The notes below the pieces were generated by a model that had not been told where the DNA came from, did not search any database, and was given only the letters and a program-made list of their open reading frames with translations. From positions 1 to 21,698 of IMG/VR virus record IMGVR_UViG_3300012920_000328: a stretch of DNA of 21,698 nucleotides. One strand, given 5' to 3'. Made by a program: the position numbers and the translations under genes. Positions 1 to 6,469 of this stretch are shown piece by piece (position 1 is the first letter of the stretch; the number at the start of each line of letters is the position of its first letter). The stretch is from a virus.

Positions 1-1621
1 AAGAAGTAATTTCTCCTGCAGCTACAGTTTTAAGAGACCAAGATTCGAAATCGAAGTCCTCTGGCATGTCAGGGAAAATTGGGTCTGCAGTTTCGCAGCC
101 TTCGCACACAGGCTCAGAAGTCTGAGTACCAAAGAATCTATTTCTACACTCTGTGAATAGAGTTGAAGTAGATGGAGGCTCAGTAGTGTCTGCCGTTACT
201 GATAATTCAGGGAAAGCAGCTTGCAGTTCAGCAAGTTTTTCTGCACGTTTAGCATCTCTTGCTGCATCAGTAGCATAAGGACCACACTCGAGGTCTACAA
301 TGATTTCTAAACTTCTAGTATATACTGAACAAGTTTTACCTGTTGCCCAAGGAACAGTGTCCTCAGTATACGTAAGTAAACATACTGTGTCCTCTTCAGC
401 ATAAGCAGATAACTCAAACTGAGCAGCTGATGTGATACCAGCAGCACCTGCAATGAGCTCAGCTCTTATCGCAGCATCTGTTGGATTTGCATCTCCTACA
501 ATAATCCAAGTCTCAGAGTCGATAGCACCAGCAGCTCTTCCTGCTAATGTAATTTGAGCATCTGTAATAGAAGTATTCTCGATAGCTGCTTTAAGAGTCA
601 CTGCAGTATAAATACCTGCATCGATTACTAGTTTCCATCTGTAAAGTCCACTAACTGTAGTAGCACCTGCTGGGCAAGTCTCACAATCAGTAACAACTTT
701 TACTACCTCATCGCCATTTCTGTTAAGTGTAGCAGGCTCTACAAAAGGACCAGAAGGAGCCGCACTAGCAATAACTTGGTAAGTAGAAGTAGAACCTTCT
801 CTTGTAATTCTTTCAACATCTACGTCTAAAGAACCAAGGTTAGCATCTGCATTTACCCATGCTTGTACTTGAGCAAGTGCCTCACCATTACCTTCATCAC
901 ATCTTTCGAGTGTGTAGTAAGTAACTGCTGAACCTTCAGCGTATAGGTCTGGAGTACAAGAAGAAGTACCGATAACCTCTACTAAGTCACCTACTTTGAT
1001 AGATGCTCCTGTTCCAGCATCAGAACCAGCACGAAGCTCATAGTCTCTGATAGTTTCTACTAAATCTTCTACAATAGACTGACAAGAAGTAGTAGCACAT
1101 GGATTAAGACAATTATCGCAAGCTTCAGGAGAACCTGAGAATACGTTGAATTGTAAATTTGCAACTCCATCACGGAAACCGAGATAAGAAAGTTGCTCAC
1201 CGAATAATTTCAATGAAACTGTAGTAGCTTCATTTTCTTTTAGTTTAATGCCTGTACCAGCTGTACCATTATATCCTAAAGTTACTTCAGAATATACAGG
1301 TGCCTTAGCACGGTCAAAAGTAACATCAAGAACGTCATCTCTTCTAAATGCGATAGTTGAGAAGTTCTTGTTAGTCATGCCGCCAGCTTCCTGTGTACGG
1401 CCTGTTCCCACTTGAATTTGATACAAATCCTCTTTTGGGTTTCCATCCATGTTAGCTACAGCTGCTGGACCCTTTGAGGTCTTGTCAGCCATTCTAAACA
1501 AACCAATTTGACCATTTGCTAGTCGTAATGAGCCTTTACCCGCAGGTATAACGGCATTTTGTCCTAAGTCTGATAGGACCATCAGCCTTGAATAAGCTGA
1601 ATTGTGTGAACGTGAATTCAT
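1..1621 (-). CDS. Large Cys-rich phage virion protein, C-terminus cut by window edge
   Basis: The frame is open from the ATG at 1621-1619 to the left edge, giving at least 540 residues. An in-frame stop at 1642-1640 leaves this ATG as the only plausible start. The N-terminus is MNSRSHNSAYSRLMVL. The rest reads as beta-rich, Gly/Thr/Ala-rich structural protein with almost no long Lys-rich helices. Cysteines are frequent and occur in three CxxC pairs (about residues 168/171, 313/316 and 506/509), the first extended by C175 and C180. No catalytic motif is visible. It is the furthest downstream leftward gene seen, after the capsid gene and two probable connector proteins, so a tail, fibre or other external virion protein is likely by position. 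I do not recognise the family. The cysteines could bind metal or form disulfides in an exposed virion protein. Confidence 0.75.
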   Translation of the reverse strand, partial: MNSRSHNSAYSRLMVLSDLGQNAVIPAGKGSLRLANGQIGLFRMADKTSKGPAAVANMDGNPKEDLYQIQVGTGRTQEAGGMTNKNFSTIAFRRDDVLDVTFDRAKAPVYSEVTLGYNGTAGTGIKLKENEATTVSLKLFGEQLSYLGFRDGVANLQFNVFSGSPEACDNCLNPCATTSCQSIVEDLVETIRDYELRAGSDAGTGASIKVGDLVEVIGTSSCTPDLYAEGSAVTYYTLERCDEGNGEALAQVQAWVNADANLGSLDVDVERITREGSTSTYQVIASAAPSGPFVEPATLNRNGDEVVKVVTDCETCPAGATTVSGLYRWKLVIDAGIYTAVTLKAAIENTSITDAQITLAGRAAGAIDSETWIIVGDANPTDAAIRAELIAGAAGITSAAQFELSAYAEEDTVCLLTYTEDTVPWATGKTCSVYTRSLEIIVDLECGPYATDAARDAKRAEKLAELQAAFPELSVTADTTEPPSTSTLFTECRNRFFGTQTSEPVCEGCETADPIFPDMPEDFDFESWSLKTVAAGEITS

Positions 1622-1632
1622 AGTTAAAAAAT

Positions 1633-2304
1633 TTAATTGTTATTAATAATCCTGTCCTTGTTAATTAATGCGGAATTGGCATCGCCATAATTCCTGAAAA
1701 ACGATTCGGCACACATTGAAATTACTTTGTTGACCCACCAATCTGTGCCCTCTGGGTCTATGTCTGTAGAGGCTGTACCGTCAATCTTGACGTAGCCTGC
1801 AATATCTACTGGTTTTGGAAACCTATAATATGTTATGACACCTCTGTCGATTGTGAAATCTTTGGTGTAAACATTTAGGTTGTTATTTCCAATATAATAT
1901 GGAGCCTCTCTATATCTAATTGAAGGAGCGTTGTTAGCATCCCTGACTATTTGTTCTTGGTCAAAGTTTTTAATCTCAAATAAACTTACTCTTATGCCTT
2001 TACAATCTTTAGTATCTACATAAGCAAAAGCACTTGATATTTCAAACCAGTCATCTGCATTTGCATCTAACGGAACAATGTCGTCAATTGCTGGGAGAGG
2101 TTGTACGTTATTATCTATTACAAGGAACTCTTCTGCATCTGAGAGAGAACTATCATTTCTTTGGTCTAGAGAATAGTCCAAAAATCTAATTTGCTCCTCA
2201 TTATACAAAAAGACAAATCTATCTTTTGAAGCTGCTATATTATTAGAACTTAAGTTTTTATTTACTTTAGTTAAAAATCTTAAGTATGCTTCTTGTATAT
2301 CCAT
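1633..2304 (-). CDS. Probable head-tail connector or tail completion protein
   Basis: This 223-residue protein is not recognised with certainty. Its N-terminus (MDIQEAYLRFLTKVNKNLSS) is helical and is followed by a segment in which an Asp/Glu-rich loop leads into beta strands (about residues 60-180). Near the C-terminus, DWWVNKVISMCAESFF is a helix. A short helical start, a central beta region and a position two genes after the major capsid protein would suit a head-tail adaptor or ring protein; crAss-like phages have ring proteins of similar size in this place, but I see no diagnostic motif. Its start overlaps the stop of the upstream gene by one base (TGATG), so the two are probably translationally coupled. 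It ends 11 bases before the Cys-rich virion gene. Confidence 0.6.
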   Translation of the reverse strand: MDIQEAYLRFLTKVNKNLSSNNIAASKDRFVFLYNEEQIRFLDYSLDQRNDSSLSDAEEFLVIDNNVQPLPAIDDIVPLDANADDWFEISSAFAYVDTKDCKGIRVSLFEIKNFDQEQIVRDANNAPSIRYREAPYYIGNNNLNVYTKDFTIDRGVITYYRFPKPVDIAGYVKIDGTASTDIDPEGTDWWVNKVISMCAESFFRNYGDANSALINKDRIINNN

Positions 2305-3215
2305 CAGTCAATTTGAAGTTTCTCTAATAGTTCTTCGTTACCTACTTTAGTTAAAGTTATATATGCTTGTTGAACGGTTCTCCCGAGTTTCTCACCATCT
2401 AAATAGTAGGTGTTATCTTCTTTAATAATTTTTCTTCTTTTGATGAAATCACTAATTTTATTTTTAATTAGGATTTCTTCGTAATCAGTTGTTCTGATAG
2501 TCTCAGCCAAGTAGTCAAGGTTTCGTGAGTCACCTAACCATCTTTCAAGAAGAGATAACATTACTCCTTTAGTTGCACTTTGGCCTCTTCGTAAAGCTCC
2601 TACAAACTGTAAGTATTGCTTAAGTCTATCTGCATCTTTTGTGTACATGTTGCCAAACCAAGTAAGTACAGAGAGTCTTTTCTCTGAATTAGAAGTTTGA
2701 GCTTCAGCACTTCTTGTAGTGTCAATTATAGCGTATAATGAACCATTATATCTTGGATTACTACCATCGCAATTAGGAGTGATTTGTCCTCCACGGTATG
2801 CTAAGTACAATTTAAAGTAATTGTCCATGTCAGCAGTATCTATAATAGTATTATGCGATAAATCAATACCACAGTGTTCGGAAGCTAAAAAATCTTTTTC
2901 AGTAAGATTAGGATTAGTCTTGATGTAGTTAGCGAGCTTAGTATTATACCAGTCGATAAGATTTTGTCTTTCTTTTAGAATTTTAGCAATTTCTGTTTTA
3001 GTTTTACCTCTAAATTCTGAAGAATTCTCATCAAATCCTGTATCATACCTCCCTGTTTCAGGGTTACCTATAAATAAACATCTAGCTGGTTCAGCCGTAT
3101 AAGATACCATCTTATATCTGTTTACTACTCTTAAAGGCTCTGGAGTAGAATCATCTACTTTTTCTACAATACGATAAATTCTGTCTTTAGCGACTTCAAA
3201 ACATTCTGAATACAT
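2304..3215 (-). CDS. Uncharacterised virion-module protein (connector or tail)
   Basis: This 303-residue protein has no motif that I recognise. The first 60 residues look beta-rich (RIYRIVEKV, RYKMVSYTAEPARCLFIG). Residues 70-135 are mainly helical and charged. A helical block around residues 175-250 contains an Arg-rich patch (LRRGQSATKG). It lies between the 61-residue repeat protein and the 223-residue probable connector and is coupled to the latter by a one-base overlap, so it probably belongs to the neck or tail. A 6-bp hairpin lies just upstream, which may lower its expression relative to the capsid gene. There is no signal peptide or membrane segment. Functional assignment is by context only. 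Confidence 0.55.
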   Translation of the reverse strand: MYSECFEVAKDRIYRIVEKVDDSTPEPLRVVNRYKMVSYTAEPARCLFIGNPETGRYDTGFDENSSEFRGKTKTEIAKILKERQNLIDWYNTKLANYIKTNPNLTEKDFLASEHCGIDLSHNTIIDTADMDNYFKLYLAYRGGQITPNCDGSNPRYNGSLYAIIDTTRSAEAQTSNSEKRLSVLTWFGNMYTKDADRLKQYLQFVGALRRGQSATKGVMLSLLERWLGDSRNLDYLAETIRTTDYEEILIKNKISDFIKRRKIIKEDNTYYLDGEKLGRTVQQAYITLTKVGNEELLEKLQID

Positions 3216-3261
3216 AATTGGTTAATTTAGTTGGTTTTTTAAATATTTTTTTTGTAAAAGT

Positions 3262-3279
3262 GGGTATCGGCAAATACCC
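3262..3279 (-). terminator. Short GC hairpin between leftward genes
   Basis: GGGTAT (3262-3267) pairs perfectly with ATACCC (3274-3279) across a 6-base loop. Read leftward it is followed by ACTTTTAC, so only a short U-run follows. It lies just after the stop of the 61-residue gene. It may be a weak terminator or a 3'-end stabiliser that separates capsid-level expression from the tail genes. Confidence 0.4.
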
Positions 3280-3284
3280 TACTG

Positions 3285-3470
3285 TTACCTTCTCTTGCTT
3301 CCGCAAGAGCCTGAAAAATTAGGCGGCATCCCTGAACCTGCTCCTTTACCTGAAGCAGTTACAGCAATACCAAAGGAGCCTCCGTGGCCCATTTTTTTAT
3401 AGGAACCTCCCATGTCCATTTTTTCATAGGAACCTCCCATACCCATTTTCTTTTTGTTGCCGTATTTCAT
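3285..3470 (-). CDS. 61-residue Gly/Lys/Met tandem-repeat protein
   Basis: This tiny basic protein consists of three near-identical 9-residue units, KKMGMGGSY, EKMDMGGSY and KKMGHGGSF, followed by a Gly/Ser-rich tail with one Cys that ends in SKRR. The coding DNA repeats with a 27-base period. No fold is expected from such a low-complexity sequence; the Lys residues and aromatic Y/F ends suggest binding to nucleic acid or capsid. It sits immediately after the major capsid gene and is flanked by a hairpin on each side, so it may be made in large amounts and be a minor virion component. Short Lys/Met/Gly motifs (KMKAGG) also appear in the 396-residue protein of the right arm, but homology is not shown. 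The regular repeat and the clean start and stop favour a real gene. Its function is unknown. Confidence 0.6.
   Translation of the reverse strand: MKYGNKKKMGMGGSYEKMDMGGSYKKMGHGGSFGIAVTASGKGAGSGMPPNFSGSCGSKRR
3374..3454 (-). repeat. Three 27-bp tandem repeats inside the 61-residue gene
   Basis: AGGA(G/A)CCTCC recurs at 3374, 3401 and 3428, exactly 27 bases apart. Each unit encodes one KxMxxGGSY/F repeat. The units differ by a few substitutions, so copy number could change by slippage or recombination. Confidence 0.85.
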
Positions 3471-3482
3471 GTGTGATAAGTA

Positions 3483-3511
3483 TTAAAGGGGGGAATAAAT
3501 CCCCCCGTTAA
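3483..3511 (-). terminator. Strong G6/C6 hairpin after the major capsid gene
   Basis: GGGGGG (3488-3493) and CCCCCC (3501-3506) form a perfect stem with a 7-base AATAAAT loop. After one mismatch, TTAA/TTAA pairs extend the stem outward. It begins about 13 bases after the capsid stop on the minus strand and is followed by TTTAATACTT. This fits a factor-independent terminator or an mRNA 3'-end stabiliser; the U-run is imperfect, so partial read-through is likely. Confidence 0.6.
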
Positions 3512-3523
3512 AAAAAGGTTATA

Positions 3524-5194
3524 TTAAAACTCGTTAGTTTCGAGTTTCTCAATCATTACGACTCGAGACTTGTCTGGAATCCATGCTGACATTGAAGACA
3601 TGCAGGTGAACTCTCTACCAGGCTGTGGTCGTGAGTATGTGAACCCTTGCTCAAATACTGGTCCGTTAGTAGAACCGTAAGAGAAATCAGGCACATTCTT
3701 AGGTTTAACAATGTAAAGGTTGCTAGTACCTTGAGAAGCATTGTCAATCTCAACACCTTTAGGTAATACACTTCTATCGAATACGTTAGAGTACATTGGG
3801 TCAGTAATATCCCACATAACCAAAGTCCAAGAACGCTTAGATAATCCAGCAGAGTATCCTCGGCTAATGTAATCTCCAAAGCTATCATAGTCAAGAGATG
3901 GGTCGTGCTCAACTCTTACCATACCGATTCCGTTTAGGAATGCCTCACCGATAGCGTATGATTGATACTGTAAGTTGTATCTGTCATTACCTGTCAAGAT
4001 TTTCACTGGAAGTGCTTCTTGGTCAACGTGCACAGGTACAGTGTTCTTGAACTCTTCTTTGAATAGCTCACGAACTAGATTGTGTGCGTTGAAACCAGCC
4101 TTGAAGACTAACTTTCTGTCGTGAATCTGAATAGAAGTACCGTGATAGATAATTTCAGCAGCTTTTTGAATGTACTGACGTAGCTCATTTACGTTCTTGT
4201 AGATGAATCTATGTCCTCTTCGAAGCTGGTGGTAAAGACCTTCGTTAACAATCTTAGAACCGTTGATTCCTGTGATTGTAGCACCTCGGTCAAACATCAT
4301 ACCCATTGCAGTAAGCTTCATCAACTCAGCCATTGCAAGAGCTTCCATGATAGGCTGAACTCGAACTGTGTCACGAAGAAGTCTTCCGCTGTTAGGGTTA
4401 ACTTGACCAACGAAGAAGTAATCTCCTCCTAAACGGTCTTGCATTTTCTGAATTCTTTCAGTTAAGAAAGATGCTTCTTTACCATTTACAGTAAGAACGT
4501 CTGCGTAAGCAGAGTATCCAACTTGTACTGCACGGTAGTCACCTAAAGTATACTGAAGCTTAACAGAGTTCTCAGAAAGACCCATGATGTTTGGTGCAGA
4601 GTATTGAGCATCAAACTCACCAGCAACGTGGTCAATTTTTACATACTCAGTACCAGGCTTCAATTTAGATGCTGGGAAGTACTTGCTTCTGTCTCTTGTT
4701 ACAAGTTGTACAGTGTGTACGTAACCATCACCTTCATCTACTACTTCTGAATCCTCAATAACGATTACTTGCTCACCATCTACTGGGTCGTAAGTAAGAA
4801 TGTCACCAGGAGAGAAGGGGTGAGATAATTTGATATCGAAGAATGAACCATCGATTCCTAAATAACTACCTTCTTCTACATTTTGTACTACGCATGGTTT
4901 TTCAATATCCATTGCGATTTCGTAGTCGAAGCTACCTCTAATACCATTTACAAAGATTTTATCTGAATTACGAAGAGCATCTTTGATAAAAGGTACATTA
5001 ACGGTTCGAGCATTCTCAAAAAGCTCTAACATACCTAGAGATGTTCTATCATCCACATAGTCAGAAGCTTTTAAGGCTACTGAATCAATGTAACCGAACT
5101 GGGACTGAATGTCACTTTTATTGGTAACACCAATCACAGTAGAGTCATTGAAGTTAGCTCCAATAAACTGTCCATTAAAATTTTCTTTTCCCAT
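3524..5194 (-). CDS. Probable major capsid protein
   Basis: This 556-residue protein lies downstream of TerL, portal and an acidic scaffold-like protein, which is the classic position for the major head protein. It lacks enzymatic motifs, membrane segments and a signal peptide, and it alternates beta-rich blocks (residues 60-200) with helices. The helix rich in Met/Ala/Leu near the middle (MEALAMAELMKLTAMG) and the long C-terminal beta region would fit an HK97-type fold, which I infer rather than see. A strong hairpin directly after the stop suggests high expression with partial termination, as expected for a capsid gene. No separate head protease is visible between portal and capsid. The start has no Shine-Dalgarno sequence, only A-rich sequence. 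Another abundant structural protein is possible but less likely. Confidence 0.78.
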   Translation of the reverse strand: MGKENFNGQFIGANFNDSTVIGVTNKSDIQSQFGYIDSVALKASDYVDDRTSLGMLELFENARTVNVPFIKDALRNSDKIFVNGIRGSFDYEIAMDIEKPCVVQNVEEGSYLGIDGSFFDIKLSHPFSPGDILTYDPVDGEQVIVIEDSEVVDEGDGYVHTVQLVTRDRSKYFPASKLKPGTEYVKIDHVAGEFDAQYSAPNIMGLSENSVKLQYTLGDYRAVQVGYSAYADVLTVNGKEASFLTERIQKMQDRLGGDYFFVGQVNPNSGRLLRDTVRVQPIMEALAMAELMKLTAMGMMFDRGATITGINGSKIVNEGLYHQLRRGHRFIYKNVNELRQYIQKAAEIIYHGTSIQIHDRKLVFKAGFNAHNLVRELFKEEFKNTVPVHVDQEALPVKILTGNDRYNLQYQSYAIGEAFLNGIGMVRVEHDPSLDYDSFGDYISRGYSAGLSKRSWTLVMWDITDPMYSNVFDRSVLPKGVEIDNASQGTSNLYIVKPKNVPDFSYGSTNGPVFEQGFTYSRPQPGREFTCMSSMSAWIPDKSRVVMIEKLETNEF

Positions 5195-5219
5195 TGTTCT
5201 TTATTTATAAATTTACTTT

Positions 5220-6377
5220 TTATTTAATAAAAGGATTTTTAGTAGCCTTCTCTCGTGTTGGCTTAAACGAAAAATCTTTCTTTTCAGTAGGTGTCTTCTT
5301 TGCTTTTTTAATATCCATGAACACCTTCTTTTGTACTTCTTTTTGCTTGGATGCTGTTAAATTATTAACAAAACCCTCATAGTCAGTTAAAAAACTGTAG
5401 AGCAGTACGGCTCGCTGTGGGTCATTCCTAAAAGCTAAATAAGCTTCGTCAACTTCAGCTAATCCTGATTGCTCATTAAGATTGGTAAGACCTTTTACCA
5501 CTCTATTAGAAGCTCTACTATCAAAATTTGATGCCTTTAAAATAGATTTGATATCTTTCTTAAAATTATCAATAGCTTGATTTCTTTGCTGATTAGCTAT
5601 TTCTTGTTGCTGTAACATGTGCTGGTGTTGGCCAACAACATGATGTTGAATAGTTTCAAAGGCTGATTGAGCCTCTTCATCTAAATCCATATCCTTAGTA
5701 ATACGTTGAATATGTTTGTTAACCTTTTGGTCATCCCATCCTACAAAATTTTTGTAGTATGTGTAAACAGCATTAACTTTACCTTGGTCAGTACTAATGT
5801 CTAGATTGTTGATTCGGTCAACTGCAGTCTTAGATTGATAATACTGCTCTAAATCTCCACCTGATTGCTTAAAGGCTAAAAATTCTTTTTCTGCAGGACT
5901 AAATGAGGAGTAGATATTTTCTACTAATTTTTCTGACTTCCATGTGTCCTGTTGTTTTGATAACTGCTCAAAGACATCTTTGTCTATTTCTACGTCACCA
6001 CTATTCTCAAAGTCCTCCCAAAACCCAGACTCAATTAACTTTTTAGCTACATACCCATAATCAAATGAATCATCATCGGTCAGTAACGCCTCTTTAACGG
6101 CTTCTTGTGCCTGTTGGGTCTCCTTATCGCTTGATGGCGGTGCAGGAGAATCTTCAAAAGCAACTTCCCTATCTAAGATATCTTCTATTTCAATTTTACC
6201 TGAAGGAGTTGCTTCTGGGGGAGTAGAAGAGACTGGTTCGATAGGAGTCTCTTCCTTTGTTTCTGTTTGAGGCTCTTCCTGAGTTTCTTCCTCAGGTTGC
6301 TTAGTTTCTGTCGAGTCCTCAAATTCTATATTAAAAGGTTTTCCGATAGTAAATGGATTTTGGTTGGTATTGTCCAT
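5220..6377 (-). CDS. Acidic scaffold-like head assembly protein
   Basis: This 385-residue protein has a very acidic, Pro/Thr/Glu-rich N-terminal third (residues 18-110; several runs of E separated by T, P and Q) and a helical middle and C-terminal part with a Gln/His-rich coiled-coil segment (HHVVGQHQHMLQQQEIANQQRN, about residues 246-267). It ends in a Lys-rich tail. Low-complexity acidic sequence followed by coiled coil and a basic C-terminus, encoded between portal and major capsid protein, is typical of phage scaffolding proteins, whose basic C-terminus contacts the capsid. No serine protease motif is apparent. NPFTI near the start and NPFIK at the very end are a curious terminal echo. 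The assignment rests on composition and position. Confidence 0.65.
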   Translation of the reverse strand: MDNTNQNPFTIGKPFNIEFEDSTETKQPEEETQEEPQTETKEETPIEPVSSTPPEATPSGKIEIEDILDREVAFEDSPAPPSSDKETQQAQEAVKEALLTDDDSFDYGYVAKKLIESGFWEDFENSGDVEIDKDVFEQLSKQQDTWKSEKLVENIYSSFSPAEKEFLAFKQSGGDLEQYYQSKTAVDRINNLDISTDQGKVNAVYTYYKNFVGWDDQKVNKHIQRITKDMDLDEEAQSAFETIQHHVVGQHQHMLQQQEIANQQRNQAIDNFKKDIKSILKASNFDSRASNRVVKGLTNLNEQSGLAEVDEAYLAFRNDPQRAVLLYSFLTDYEGFVNNLTASKQKEVQKKVFMDIKKAKKTPTEKKDFSFKPTREKATKNPFIK

Positions 6378-6436
6378 ATTGGTTGATTTTATGGTGTGAA
6401 CTTAATAAATAATTTAAAATTAAAAAAATTAGTAAC

Positions 6437-6469
6437 AATTGTAATTCTCACATTACAAAAATTGTAATT
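6437..6469 (-). repeat. AATTGTAATT direct repeat and 7-bp hairpin between portal and scaffold genes
   Basis: The 10-mer AATTGTAATT occurs at 6437-6446 and again at 6460-6469. TTGTAAT (6439-6445) also pairs with ATTACAA (6452-6458) around a 6-base loop. Read leftward, the hairpin is followed within 10-20 bases by a run of seven T. This could be an AT-rich terminator after portal, a protein-binding site, or both. The 91-base gap that holds it is one of the longest in the left arm. Confidence 0.45.

Noticed and set aside
3374-3454. CRISPR-like repeats
   Set aside because: Units are contiguous 27-bp coding repeats without spacers.
3556-3912. Long open frame opposite or out of frame with the capsid gene, and similar frames at 14753-15094, 19425-19616, 20009-20329, 20247-20543 and 20835-21245
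   Set aside because: They lie wholly or largely within well-supported genes, have Leu/Ser/Cys/Phe-rich shadow composition, and lack coupling or start signals.
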